Positions 1 to 9,116 are shown, counted from the stretch's first letter. The stretch is 64,000 bases of DNA from Saprospiraceae bacterium (GCA_020628095.1 JAHDFP010000017.1:1-64000); one strand, 5' to 3'. Made by a program: numbers and translations. Notes: generated by a model not told the origin, from the letters alone.

Positions 1-117
1 CCTAGAATGACGGTACCAAAAACCGTAGTGTTGCCAATTACACCATGGGTCAATCAGAATGCAAAATTAGTATATTTCCCATTTATAAGAAATAGAGAGA
101 TAGTATTTATTAGATGA
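1..117 (+). CDS. 3' end of an unidentified gene (partial)
   Basis: An open frame runs from the first base of the window to TGA at 115-117, giving 38 residues that end in FIRNREIVFIR. The mix of hydrophobic and basic residues and the position, converging on hpt, look like the C-terminus of a real gene that starts before the window. The fragment is too short to assign a family. It could also be a chance open frame. Confidence 0.4.
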   Translation, partial: PRMTVPKTVVLPITPWVNQNAKLVYFPFIRNREIVFIR

Positions 118-137
118 TGATAATTATAAATACATCC

Positions 138-683
138 TTATACAACTAATCTGTAGATCTCAGGCAGTTGTCTGCCCAATCCATTGAGGTCAAGACCATA
201 TCCTATGATAAAATCTGGCGGTATTTCCATTCCTACAAAATCCAAATCAATAATATTATTATGTACCTCTGGCTTACTGAGTAGGCTGCAGACTTTGATT
301 TCTGCGGGTTCTTTTTTTCTAAGTTCTTCTATAAATACTTCCAGTGTCAATCCAGTATCGACGATATCTTCTATCACGAGTACATATTTGCCTTTGATGT
401 CTTCTTGTAACTTGAGGATATGTGCGACCTCACCTCGACTTGTTGTGCCTTGATAAGATTTGAGCTTGACGAACTGTATAGATACTTCTAGATCAAGAGA
501 CCTGATCAGATCAGCCATGAAAATAAACGATCCATCCAGAATACTAATCAGGACAAGAGGTTCATTAATATGCGCATAATGCTTGGATATATCTTGCGCC
601 AGACGATCTACTGTATCACTGATTTTTTCTTCAGAGATAAATAGCTCAAAAGCCTTTCCGTCATAGTAGACTCTATTATTCAT
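138..683 (-). CDS. hpt: hypoxanthine phosphoribosyltransferase
   Basis: This 181-residue protein has the usual length for bacterial HPRT, which salvages hypoxanthine (often guanine too) by transferring it to PRPP to make IMP/GMP in the cytoplasm. The PRPP-binding loop is clear at about residues 101-114 (VLVIEDIVDTGLTL). An upstream LISILDGSFIFMADL segment matches the family's pyrophosphate-binding loop. The late FVGMEIPPDFIIGYGLD segment is the base-recognition region. It begins with ATG and stands alone on the minus strand, convergent with the partial gene at the window edge and about 50 bp from the next minus-strand gene. Confidence 0.95.
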   Translation of the reverse strand: MNNRVYYDGKAFELFISEEKISDTVDRLAQDISKHYAHINEPLVLISILDGSFIFMADLIRSLDLEVSIQFVKLKSYQGTTSRGEVAHILKLQEDIKGKYVLVIEDIVDTGLTLEVFIEELRKKEPAEIKVCSLLSKPEVHNNIIDLDFVGMEIPPDFIIGYGLDLNGLGRQLPEIYRLVV

Positions 684-730
684 GTGTTAATTGCTCTATA
701 TGTCTTTATTATTTCCTCCATAGACTCATT

Positions 731-2137
731 CTATTTCAGTCCAAACTGGTCTATCAAGTAAATGAGGCTAGTAATCGCCGCCGCACCCAAGTTAAGTTCT
801 CTTAAGTTGACATTTTCCATAACATCGGCTGTTGTATGATGGAAGTCAAAGTATCTCTGGTTGTCTGGTCTGAAACCTATGAGTAGGCCTTTTTGGGATT
901 TGAGTGGTCCTATGTCCGCTCCGCCGCCACCAGCTTTCAGATAAAGATCATAAGGCTCTAAGAACACATCGAATTCCTGAAACTTAGCCAAATAGGGTTT
1001 AAAAACCTCTGCATCTGCCGAACAACCAAAGCCTCTCGGCGTAAATCCTCCACTATCAGACTCTAGGGCGGCTAAGTGAAATTCACCTTTTTTGTTGGAC
1101 GCTTCTGCGTAGGCGATACCTCCACCGAGTCCATTTTCTTCATTCATAAATAAGACGCACCTTATTGTTCTTTTAGGTTTATACCCCAGAGCATCCATTG
1201 TCTGTATGACTTGCATAGAATGTACACAACCTGCACCATCATCATGTGCTCCACCCCCTACATCCCAAGAATCCAAATGTCCTCCGACAAGAATAATCTC
1301 ATCAGGGAACTCACTGCCTTTGATCTCGGCGATGACATTATAAGAGATGGTATCTGATAGTATTTGGGCTTGGTTCTGTATATGGCATTTTACGGATTGA
1401 CTTTTCAGTATTTGACTTAGATTTTCTGCATCTCTAGTAGATATGGCTAGTGCAGGTATAGGCGTGATGTCATCCTGATAGCGCTGCACACCTGTATGCG
1501 GGAGATCATCTATGATATTAGTCATAGATCTGACGATAACGGCTGCTGCACCATACTTAGATGCGCGAGAGGCACCATGTACACGCTGATCTACCGCCTC
1601 TCCGTAGGCATACATCGTATTGATGTGTCTATTGCTCATGGGTCTATTAAAAAACACAATCTTACCCTCCAGAGCGGCACGACCTAAAGTCTCCAGCGTA
1701 TCCAGACCGAATACCTCTACTATTTCGCCTTCTAGACCCTGTGGTCCAGTACCGACGGTATTACCTAGTGCCAGCGCGTTGAGATTTTGCTGGATATTGA
1801 TCATACCGCTATTATGCTTATAGCTGATTTTGACCTTTTCGGCTGGGCCTCTTTGCCATCGGGGTACTGTACATCTTTGTTTTTCTATACGGTCGACAAT
1901 AGCAATATCATCCAGCTCCGACGCCGTATAATCTACCGCATCCAAAGAAGCCTGACTACCCGCCAGTCTACCACCTATCGTATCGGACAAATAACCGAGC
2001 CATTGCCCGCATTTGGCATTTTGTAAGGTATAATCATAAATATCCTTTATAAATAAAGCGTGCTGATCTTCTTGCGCTGATAGGAATGCGCTTGAAAAAA
2101 ATATATTAGACAAGATCAAAACAAAAGTCCTTTTCAT
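731..2137 (-). CDS. M28-family zinc aminopeptidase/carboxypeptidase, secreted
   Basis: The 468-residue protein has an N-terminal signal peptide (about residues 1-21, ending LSAQ) and an M28 peptidase domain of the plasma glutamate carboxypeptidase/aminopeptidase Q type. Predicted co-catalytic zinc ligands are His287 (GGHLDSWD), Asp299 (AHDDGAG), Glu334 just after catalytic Glu333 (MNEENG), Asp361 (ESDSGG) and a late His in FHHTTAD. A protease-associated-like insert lies between about residues 120 and 250. It probably trims peptides in the periplasm or outside the cell. The substrate cannot be inferred. It is separated from hpt by about 50 bp and faces away from the ECF sigma operon. Confidence 0.9.
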   Translation of the reverse strand: MKRTFVLILSNIFFSSAFLSAQEDQHALFIKDIYDYTLQNAKCGQWLGYLSDTIGGRLAGSQASLDAVDYTASELDDIAIVDRIEKQRCTVPRWQRGPAEKVKISYKHNSGMINIQQNLNALALGNTVGTGPQGLEGEIVEVFGLDTLETLGRAALEGKIVFFNRPMSNRHINTMYAYGEAVDQRVHGASRASKYGAAAVIVRSMTNIIDDLPHTGVQRYQDDITPIPALAISTRDAENLSQILKSQSVKCHIQNQAQILSDTISYNVIAEIKGSEFPDEIILVGGHLDSWDVGGGAHDDGAGCVHSMQVIQTMDALGYKPKRTIRCVLFMNEENGLGGGIAYAEASNKKGEFHLAALESDSGGFTPRGFGCSADAEVFKPYLAKFQEFDVFLEPYDLYLKAGGGGADIGPLKSQKGLLIGFRPDNQRYFDFHHTTADVMENVNLRELNLGAAAITSLIYLIDQFGLK

Positions 2138-2262
2138 TCGAATATTTTTGACAAATTCTAATTTTTATACAAAAAAGCAATAATTTCTCCTCTTAAAAGT
2201 GATTATGTTTTATTTTCCATCAGGATTAAATCAATTTAATTTGGTTTCATTTGGTTAGGTTT

Positions 2263-2293
2263 GAGGTAGTGCCTTCCGCATTACCTCTTTTTT
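2263..2293 (+). terminator. intrinsic terminator on the plus strand without an upstream gene
   Basis: A 10-bp stem (2263-2272 with 2278-2287, one G-T pair, loop CTTCC) is followed by six T. It lies in the divergent gap between the M28 peptidase and the ECF sigma gene, so no plus-strand gene precedes it. It could end a short leader or small RNA. Confidence 0.7.
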
Positions 2294-2385
2294 GTTTTCC
2301 ACAAATCAGTAACTTTCCTAGAATGTTAACGTCTTAAGTAGGTACCCTAATAAAAATAGATATTTTGATCAATCTATTATATCCC

Positions 2386-2964
2386 ATGCTCGCGACAGAT
2401 ATAACTAAAAAAGTATCTGATGAAGATCTTGTTAGCTTATATCTGGAAACTCAAAATGTAGCTTATTTTAATATAATCTACAAAAGATACGCGGGCAAAA
2501 TCTTTGGCAAATGCCTATCACTACTCAAAAGTGAGAGTGAGGCAGAAGATGCGACACAGGACATCATGATGAAAATACTCATGAACATGGCCAAATTCAG
2601 TGGTAAGAGTCGATTTTCTACTTGGATATATTCTATTACGTATAACTATAGTATAGACTATCTCCGCCGGAAGAAAAAAGACCCGAGTGTCTATATAGAG
2701 GATTATCTAGAGAATGTCGATGTAGAAGATGAGGTCAGTGACAGTTTTATGCTAGAAGTAAGTGTCGCGAGGTTGAAAAAAATATTGAACGATATACCAT
2801 CTGGGGATAGGACTATTCTCCTTATGAAATATCAAGATGAGATGTCTATCAAAGAAATAGGAGGCATCCTTAATAAATCAGAAAGTGCCATAAAGATGAA
2901 AATCAAAAGGGCCAAACAGAAATTTAGGAAAACTTACAAGGAAAATTATAAAGAGGAATATTGA
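2386..2964 (+). CDS. RNA polymerase sigma factor, ECF subfamily
   Basis: This is a 192-residue ECF sigma-70 factor. Region 2 spans about residues 12-95 (DEDLVSLYLE, then EAEDATQDIMMKIL and FSTWIYSITYNYSIDYLRRK). Region 4 is near the end (LNDIPSGDRTILLMKY, then MSIKEIGGILNKSESAIKMKIKRAK), with its helix-turn-helix. ATG at 2386 is preferred to the TTG at 2365 because it starts just before the conserved region 2 and gives a normal length. The stop overlaps the next gene's ATG. No classical anti-sigma factor follows; instead there is a 70-residue protein and a channel, so control may run through them (inference). Confidence 0.92.
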   Translation: MLATDITKKVSDEDLVSLYLETQNVAYFNIIYKRYAGKIFGKCLSLLKSESEAEDATQDIMMKILMNMAKFSGKSRFSTWIYSITYNYSIDYLRRKKKDPSVYIEDYLENVDVEDEVSDSFMLEVSVARLKKILNDIPSGDRTILLMKYQDEMSIKEIGGILNKSESAIKMKIKRAKQKFRKTYKENYKEEY

Positions 2965-3176
2965 TGAACAATTTTAAAGAATTAGAACAAGAACAAACCG
3001 ATAAATTTGAAAACAATATAAACTCTATCAAAACCAAGATAGACAGTAACCTAGGAACTTTGGGTGTCTTCACTCAGGTTATAGACGTATATTTCTCTAA
3101 AGTGATAAACTATGTAGTAAGTTTGTCTGGTGGATCGGAAGAGAAATTACTCAACAGATCAAACAATAAGAAATAA
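2964..3176 (+). CDS. small hypothetical protein co-translated with the ECF sigma factor
   Basis: The gene starts at the ATG that overlaps the sigma stop codon (ATGA at 2964-2966), which implies translational coupling. The product is about 70 residues, acidic and Gln/Asn-rich at the start, and mostly helical in appearance. A mildly hydrophobic stretch near residue 45 (KVINYVVSLSGG) is too weak for a confident membrane segment. I do not recognise a family. Its position suggests a modulator of the sigma factor or an accessory to the following channel, but nothing in the sequence proves either. Confidence 0.7.
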   Translation: MNNFKELEQEQTDKFENNINSIKTKIDSNLGTLGVFTQVIDVYFSKVINYVVSLSGGSEEKLLNRSNNKK

Positions 3177-3206
3177 CCACTACCCCCCAGAAAAATTTAA
3201 TTCGTA

Positions 3207-4031
3207 ATGTTCAATCTAGAATCTATTTTTAACTCTGGCATACTAAAAGATTTAGTAGCTGGATTTATGGATGGCGTGCCCAAGTTTGTTATGGCGATCG
3301 TCGTTCTTATCATAGGGATTATCATCGCCAAAATAATCCGTAACATAGTCAAAAAGGCCTTAGAAAAAGTCGGTGTCGATAATCTGGGCGAAAAGCTCAA
3401 CGAGATAGACATCATCGAAAAATCTAATGTAAAAATCAAGATAAGTACCATACTGAGTAAGGTAGTATACTTCATCTTGGTATTGTTCTTTTTTGCGGCA
3501 TCCGCCGAAATACTCCAAATGCCAGCAGTAACTAATCTGGTGCAAGATGCCATCAAGCTGGTGCCTAATCTCATTGTCGCGGGTATCATTCTTATCATAG
3601 GGACGATACTAGCAGACTTACTTAGATCTGTTGCACAGACAACACTGGAGAGTCTGGGTATCCCATCGGCGAGGTTGTTAGCGAGTTTTATTTTTTATTT
3701 CATGCTTATCAACATTGTGATCAGTGCCTTGACACAGGCTCAGGTCAATACGGAGTTCCTATCGCAGAATATATCTCTGGTCATCGGAGGAGTGATATTG
3801 GCATTTGCTATTGGCTATGGATTAGCTTCTAAAAACTCTATGGCCAATTTTCTCGCTTCTTATTATTCTAAGGGGAAATTTGACGTGGGTGACACGATTA
3901 CAATAGATCAAGAAAAAGGCAAAATAGTAGATATAGATAAATCCTCTCTTGTCATGATTACCGAGAGTGGAAGCAAAATAATATTTCCCTTAAGCCAAGT
4001 GACAAAAAGTAAAATAGAAATTCATAACTAA
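3207..4031 (+). CDS. TM-helix/MscS-like mechanosensitive channel family protein
   Basis: This 274-residue membrane protein has about five hydrophobic segments. Two of them sit in similar repeats: VPKFVMAIVVLIIGIIIAKI near residue 25 and LVPNLIVAGIILIIGTILAD near 120. This is the conserved TM-helix repeat found in MscS-related proteins. The C-terminal part (GKFDVGDTITIDQEKGKIVDID, then IIFPLSQV) resembles the beta domain of MscS channels. It probably forms a pressure- or osmolarity-gated inner-membrane channel. It follows the sigma gene and its small partner by about 30 bp, consistent with an envelope/osmotic stress operon. Confidence 0.82.
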   Translation: MFNLESIFNSGILKDLVAGFMDGVPKFVMAIVVLIIGIIIAKIIRNIVKKALEKVGVDNLGEKLNEIDIIEKSNVKIKISTILSKVVYFILVLFFFAASAEILQMPAVTNLVQDAIKLVPNLIVAGIILIIGTILADLLRSVAQTTLESLGIPSARLLASFIFYFMLINIVISALTQAQVNTEFLSQNISLVIGGVILAFAIGYGLASKNSMANFLASYYSKGKFDVGDTITIDQEKGKIVDIDKSSLVMITESGSKIIFPLSQVTKSKIEIHN

Positions 4032-4053
4032 AAACTTAATTAAATTATTGATC

Positions 4054-5022
4054 ATGAGAATTTTACAATTACTAACTCTAATGATGCTTGTTGGCTTCGC
4101 TGCACAGTCACAGGATTTAGATAATATGTCATTAGAAGACCTTAAAACACTGAAAGGTGAGAAAGAAGGTGTCAAGAAAAATATTGATGCAGAAATTGCA
4201 GATCTTGATAAGAGAATCAAAGAGTTTCCAGGTTGGACAAAAGGTTTTGGTGGAACTGTAGGACTAAACTTTGGTGGAGCCAATGATTGGTTTGGGCAAG
4301 ATGTTGAGACGGCAACATCAAGAGGTCTTGGATTAGCATTTAATGCTTTTGCAAATAATAATGGAAGCAAAAGCTTTTGGCACAATACCTTGACAACTTT
4401 TTACAACACGAATAACCAAAAGAATACTGATCTAAATGACGATGGTTCTCTCGATGATGAAGAAGAAATAACGAATAATGCTTCTTTCTTTGGATTAAAC
4501 TCTTTAGGAGGATATCAAGTATTCAATAATTTCTTTGCTTCTGCTGAAGCGAGATATGAAACAACATTTAATAAGTTTAATGATCCAGGAAAATTAACTT
4601 TTAGTGCTGGATTTACATATAAGCCTATTAATAACTTAGTAATCGTTGTTCACCCACTTGCATACCAAATTAACTTACCTTCTAATGAGTTATCATCGGC
4701 TTCTGGAGCTAAAATAGGTGCTACTTATACGGGAGATATTTATCCTGGTGTTAAGTGGACTTCAGAATTAAATGCATTTTTGGCTTACAGTGGAGATTCA
4801 GAAGCAGATGCAGGAAAGCCTTTCTCGCCTTACTCTGCTGGAGATCTTACTAACTGGACTTGGTTTAATACGTTCGCTGTGGCTGATGTATTCAAGGGTA
4901 TTGGACTAGGATTGAGCATTGGTTTAAGAGATGATAAGCAATTAGGATACGCTAAAAATGTTGCTGATCCAGGAATTCAGATGATTTATAATTTGGGTTT
5001 AAGTTATTCATTGGCCAATTAA
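4054..5022 (+). CDS. DUF3078 family secreted protein (copy 1)
   Basis: This 322-residue protein starts with a signal peptide (MRILQLLTLMMLVGFAAQSQ), followed by a short charged coiled-coil-like segment (EDLKTLKGEKEGVKKNID) and then a long region rich in Gly, Asn, Phe and Trp with alternating beta pattern, starting GWTKGFGGTVGLNFGGANDW. This matches the Bacteroidota DUF3078 family, thought to be an outer-membrane beta barrel; its function is unknown. ATG at 4054 is used because TTG at 4048 would add only two residues. It lies 22 bp after the channel gene and is followed by a strong terminator. A diverged copy comes next. Confidence 0.8.
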   Translation: MRILQLLTLMMLVGFAAQSQDLDNMSLEDLKTLKGEKEGVKKNIDAEIADLDKRIKEFPGWTKGFGGTVGLNFGGANDWFGQDVETATSRGLGLAFNAFANNNGSKSFWHNTLTTFYNTNNQKNTDLNDDGSLDDEEEITNNASFFGLNSLGGYQVFNNFFASAEARYETTFNKFNDPGKLTFSAGFTYKPINNLVIVVHPLAYQINLPSNELSSASGAKIGATYTGDIYPGVKWTSELNAFLAYSGDSEADAGKPFSPYSAGDLTNWTWFNTFAVADVFKGIGLGLSIGLRDDKQLGYAKNVADPGIQMIYNLGLSYSLAN

Positions 5023-5045
5023 TCATCATTAAATAAAATTTAAAG

Positions 5046-5075
5046 AGCTCAACCGCTATCGGTTGGGCTTTTTTA
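5046..5075 (+). terminator. intrinsic terminator after the first DUF3078 gene
   Basis: A stem of 9-10 bp (5046-5055 with 5060-5069, CTAT loop) is followed by T-rich sequence, 24 bp after the stop codon. Its right arm contains a TTG at 5063-5065 that may serve as the -33 element of the next promoter. Confidence 0.85.
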
Positions 5076-5082
5076 TTTGACA

Positions 5083-5090
5083 TATATTTG
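5083..5090 (+). promoter_or_regulatory. Bacteroidota-type promoter core (TATATTTG) for DUF3078 copy 2
   Basis: TATATTTG matches the Bacteroidota -7 consensus TAnnTTTG exactly. A TTG lies 17 bp upstream (5063-5065). The ATG of the next gene follows 18 bp downstream. The second paralogue is thus probably transcribed separately. Confidence 0.6.
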
Positions 5091-5108
5091 TTCCACATTA
5101 AATCAATT

Positions 5109-6116
5109 ATGAAAAAACTATCAATTATTATCTGTTCTTTCATATTAGGAGGTATTACAAGTTTTGCCCAATCCAATAAAGAATTACAAGATATAGTAAA
5201 GACTAAAAATGCGCAGATCGGTGATCTTCAGGATCAAATCGCCGTATTAGAATCTGAGGTAGCCGTCATAGAGAAAGAAATAAATATTGCTTCTGGATGG
5301 ACCAGAGGTCTTAACGGTCTTATAGGATTTAGCCTTAATAATTCTAATAGCTGGATTAACAATCCCAATCCTGATGCCAGATCAGTAGCACTTAATCTCG
5401 GACTATCTGCATATCTCAATAACGAAAAGGAAAAATCTTTCCTAAATAATAAACTTATTATCCAAAAAGCATGGCAAGATGTCGACCTTACTGCCAGCGA
5501 AAGAGGACTAGAAGAAGATGGCCTGTTCAACAATGGTACGGTGGACTTACTTAATATTTCTTCTCTCTATGGTTATAAGATTAATGATAAGTTGGCTATA
5601 TCAGGACTGGGAGAATTTAATTCTTCTCTAGGTAATTTTCTAGAGCCTGCTACCCTAGATGCTGGATTAGGTGTTACTTGGACGCCGCTGAGTAACTTCA
5701 CACTTTCGTTGCTGCCTATTAATATACACGGAATCTGGTGGTCTGGAAGAAGTAAAGGAGCCTTTGACGAAGCCATGATGACTTTTGATAATCCTAATTT
5801 TTTGTTCGGTGCCAAGCTACGTCTTGATTATAACTTAGCTTTCAATGTTGCGGGTAAGGATGCCTCTTGGAATAATACGATAACTGGTTTTATGCCTTAT
5901 TCTAGCAAAAAATTCCAAAGTCCGGAATTTGATGACAACGGTTTTACTGGAAACTTCAATGAAGTCAATGCCTTGGAGTATACTTGGATCAGTATGCTCA
6001 ATCTAGAAATCTGGAAAGGCATTGGTCTTGGTTTTGGATGGGGACTGAGAAGTAATAAATTAGAAACTTCTGAGCTACAGACCTACACGACATTCGGATT
6101 GTCATATAGTTTTTAA
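5109..6116 (+). CDS. DUF3078 family secreted protein (copy 2)
   Basis: This 335-residue paralogue of the preceding gene has the same layout: signal peptide (ending SFAQ), coiled-coil segment (about residues 20-55, with repeated Glu/Lys/Ile), then SGWTRGLNGLIGFSLNNSNSW and a beta-rich barrel-like region ending in FGLSYSF, a C-terminal Phe typical of outer-membrane barrels. ATG at 5109 is chosen because the signal peptide begins there. Its own promoter lies just upstream and a terminator just downstream. Function unknown. Tandem duplication followed by divergence is likely. Confidence 0.8.
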   Translation: MKKLSIIICSFILGGITSFAQSNKELQDIVKTKNAQIGDLQDQIAVLESEVAVIEKEINIASGWTRGLNGLIGFSLNNSNSWINNPNPDARSVALNLGLSAYLNNEKEKSFLNNKLIIQKAWQDVDLTASERGLEEDGLFNNGTVDLLNISSLYGYKINDKLAISGLGEFNSSLGNFLEPATLDAGLGVTWTPLSNFTLSLLPINIHGIWWSGRSKGAFDEAMMTFDNPNFLFGAKLRLDYNLAFNVAGKDASWNNTITGFMPYSSKKFQSPEFDDNGFTGNFNEVNALEYTWISMLNLEIWKGIGLGFGWGLRSNKLETSELQTYTTFGLSYSF

Positions 6117-6148
6117 AAGTATAGCAATTAGATTTTAAAAAATAAATC

Positions 6149-6178
6149 AAGCCCGACCATTGTGGTTGGGCTTTTTTA
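6149..6178 (+). terminator. intrinsic terminator between DUF3078 copy 2 and polA
   Basis: An 11-bp stem (6149-6159 with 6163-6173, one G-T pair, loop TTG) runs into TTTTTATTTTT. It ends only about 10 bp before the polA start, so polA may rely on read-through or on a promoter inside the preceding gene. Confidence 0.85.
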
Positions 6179-6188
6179 TTTTTACCCC

Positions 6189-8972
6189 ATGTCTGACTCT
6201 GAAAAAAAATTGTTCTTACTCGATGGCCACGCATTAGTATATCGTGCCCACTACGCCTTTATCAATAGACCCCTTATTAATTCCAAGGGTATCAACACGT
6301 CCGCTATAACTGGATTCGTCAGATCACTTTGGGATATTTTACAAAAACAGAAACCCTCTCATATCGCGGTGGCTTTTGACCCTCACGGGAAAGTCTTCCG
6401 ACATGAGCAATACGAACCGTATAAAGCCAATCGTGATGCACAGCCAGAAGACATCACTATAGCTTTACCTTATATCAAGAAGATCGTAGAAGGATTTAAT
6501 ATTCCCATAGTAACTGTGGATAACTACGAAGCAGATGATGTCATAGGTACAATAGCCAAGCAAGCCGAGAAGGAAGGATTTACTGTGTATATGGTAACTC
6601 CTGATAAGGATTATGCGCAGTTAGTCTCTGATAAAATATTTATGTATAAGCCGTCTCGACAGGGTAATGGAGTGGACATCTTAGGAGTCTCAGAGGTGCT
6701 AGAAAAGTGGGATATAGAAAATGTTTTGCAAGTCATAGATATATTAGGACTACAGGGGGATAGTGTGGATAATATACCAGGTATCCCTGGAATAGGTGCT
6801 AAGACTGCTGTCAAATTGCTTAAGCTCTATCACTCGGTAGAAGGCATCATAGATAACGTAGAGCAACTCAAGGGTAAGCAAAAAGAGAATGTTATCAATT
6901 TTGCTGATCAGGGTCGATTATCAAAAGAATTGGCTACTATCAAAATAGATGTACCTATCAAATTTGACGCAGAAAAATACATCGTTGATCCAATCAATAA
7001 AGAGGCACTTTCAGAACTATTCAAAGAACTAGAATTCAGAACAATTGCGACGCGTATACTCGGCGAAGAAAAACCTGTGCAAGGAAGTCTTTTTGGAGGT
7101 ACAGAATCTACGGCAGAGGCACAAAAAAAGCAAACAACCAGTTATTCTGTCTCGGACAAGAACCTAGAAAATACGCCTCACACCTATAAGCTCATAGACT
7201 CTGACGCCGAAATCAAAAAACTGGTTAAAAAATTATCCAAGCAAAAAATTATCAGCTTTGATACGGAGACGACAGGGATAGATGCCAATGCGGCAGAACT
7301 CGTGGGATTGGCCTTTTCTGAAAAAGAGGGTCAGGCTTATTACATACCGATATCGGAAGACCAAGAGGAAGCGAAAGCTCGTGTGGCCCTATTTAAAGAG
7401 GTATTAGAAAATGAGAAAATTATCAAGGTCGGACAAAATATTAAGTATGATATCCTCATGCTTAAGTGGTACGATATAGAAGTCAAAGGGCAATACTTTG
7501 ATACGATGATCGCGCATTATCTGTTAGAGCCAGATCTAAGACATAAGTTAGATTTCATTGCGAGTGCTCTCTTAGATTATAAGATGGTGCCTATAGAGGA
7601 GCTGATAGGTAAGAAAGGTAAAAACCAACTGAGCATGCGCGATATAGATGCTGAGAAGGTCAAAGAGTATGCTGGTGAAGATGCCGATATAACTTTACAG
7701 GTCAAAAATCATCTGGAGAAAGACCTCAAAAAAGAGGATTTGGATGATTTATATTATAAAGTGGAAGAGCCGCTCATAGATGTACTTGCCCAGATAGAAT
7801 ACGAGGGGGTGCGTATAGACAGCGATTTTCTTAAGGATTATTCTAAAGTATTAGAGAAGAAAATAGTCGAAGAAGCTAAAAGCATCTATAAAATTGCTGG
7901 CGTAGACTTTAACATTGCCAGCCCAAAGCAAGTGGGTCAGGTGTTGTTTGATAAATTAGAAATTCCTTATAGGTGGCGTAAGACGAGTAGTGGACAATAC
8001 TCTACAGATGTAGAAAAACTCAACGAACTAGCGACGGACAATGAGATCGTCCAAAAAATTCTTAACCATAGAAAATACAGCAAACTAAAGTCAACCTATG
8101 TCGATGCCCTGCCACTTATGGTCAATCCCAAAACTGGGCGAGTCCATAGCAACTTTAATCAGGCAAGAGCCGCGACGGGTAGGCTAAGCTCCGAAAATCC
8201 CAATCTACAGAACATACCTATCAAAGATGAGGCAGGTCGGGAGATAAGAAAAGCCTTCGTCCCGCGAGATGATGAACACATCTTATTGGCAGCGGATTAT
8301 TCTCAGATAGAGCTGAGGCTGATTGCCGAGATATCGGGGGACAAATTCATGTTAGGTGCTTTTAATCAGGGTTTGGATTTCCATAGGGCGACGGCATCTA
8401 AGGTCTATGATGTGGCATTTGATGAGGTAACGGCAGAGCAGAGGCGTAATGCTAAGACGGTTAACTTCTCTATTATATACGGTGCAGGCGCGACCAACTT
8501 GTCAAAACAATTGGGTATCAAACGTGCAGAGGCAAAAGAACTAATCGACACTTATTTTTCTCAATTCTCTGGTCTCAAAGAGTATATGAACTCTACCGTG
8601 GAATTCGCAAGAGAGAATGGCTATGTCAAAACATTGGCAGGACGAAAAAGAATACTACGAGACATTAACTCAAGAAATGGCTTGGCACGAAGTAACGCAG
8701 AGAGAATGGCCATAAATACGCCCATACAGGGGTCGGCGGCGGATATGATTAAGTTGGCTATGATTGACATACATCATGCGATCAAATCCAACGGATTTCG
8801 ATCCAAGATGATAATGCAGGTCCATGACGAATTAGTCTTTGATATCTACAAACCAGAGCTAGAAGATATGAGAGATATGATCGTCGATAAAATGAAAAAT
8901 GCATTGCCACAACTGAAAGTTCCCATATTGGTAGAACCTGATACTGGACAAAATTGGTTAGAAGCACATTAG
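6189..8972 (+). CDS. polA: DNA polymerase I
   Basis: This is a full-length 927-residue DNA polymerase I with all three domains. The N-terminal 5'-nuclease (flap) domain starts LFLLDGHALVYRAHYAF and includes NYEADDVIGT and the helix-hairpin-helix GIPGIGAKTAVKLL. The 3'-5' exonuclease keeps the DxE motif (ISFDTETTG) and later GQNIKYDILM and YAGEDADITL, so proofreading looks intact. The polymerase domain has AADYSQIELRL (motif A), RRNAKTVNFSIIYG (motif B) and MQVHDELVFDI (motif C). ATG at 6189 gives the correct N-terminus; the frame extends nine residues upstream but through the terminator. Confidence 0.97.
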   Translation: MSDSEKKLFLLDGHALVYRAHYAFINRPLINSKGINTSAITGFVRSLWDILQKQKPSHIAVAFDPHGKVFRHEQYEPYKANRDAQPEDITIALPYIKKIVEGFNIPIVTVDNYEADDVIGTIAKQAEKEGFTVYMVTPDKDYAQLVSDKIFMYKPSRQGNGVDILGVSEVLEKWDIENVLQVIDILGLQGDSVDNIPGIPGIGAKTAVKLLKLYHSVEGIIDNVEQLKGKQKENVINFADQGRLSKELATIKIDVPIKFDAEKYIVDPINKEALSELFKELEFRTIATRILGEEKPVQGSLFGGTESTAEAQKKQTTSYSVSDKNLENTPHTYKLIDSDAEIKKLVKKLSKQKIISFDTETTGIDANAAELVGLAFSEKEGQAYYIPISEDQEEAKARVALFKEVLENEKIIKVGQNIKYDILMLKWYDIEVKGQYFDTMIAHYLLEPDLRHKLDFIASALLDYKMVPIEELIGKKGKNQLSMRDIDAEKVKEYAGEDADITLQVKNHLEKDLKKEDLDDLYYKVEEPLIDVLAQIEYEGVRIDSDFLKDYSKVLEKKIVEEAKSIYKIAGVDFNIASPKQVGQVLFDKLEIPYRWRKTSSGQYSTDVEKLNELATDNEIVQKILNHRKYSKLKSTYVDALPLMVNPKTGRVHSNFNQARAATGRLSSENPNLQNIPIKDEAGREIRKAFVPRDDEHILLAADYSQIELRLIAEISGDKFMLGAFNQGLDFHRATASKVYDVAFDEVTAEQRRNAKTVNFSIIYGAGATNLSKQLGIKRAEAKELIDTYFSQFSGLKEYMNSTVEFARENGYVKTLAGRKRILRDINSRNGLARSNAERMAINTPIQGSAADMIKLAMIDIHHAIKSNGFRSKMIMQVHDELVFDIYKPELEDMRDMIVDKMKNALPQLKVPILVEPDTGQNWLEAH

Positions 8973-9116
8973 TATTAAAGAAAGTATAATCGCCGTTAAT
9001 TTTGAGTTAATAAAGACACTTAGTGAGGATACCCACGTCTTTAATTATAGAAAGGCTTATCTTTCATTATCTATAATATAGATTCTCTTTTTAATAAGAA
9101 ATAAGCAATAAAAAAC

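Noticed and set aside
3197-3598. 133-codon minus-strand frame opposite the channel gene
   Set aside because: The sense strand gives a clear membrane protein; the antisense frame is Met/Thr/Ile-rich and without a start context.
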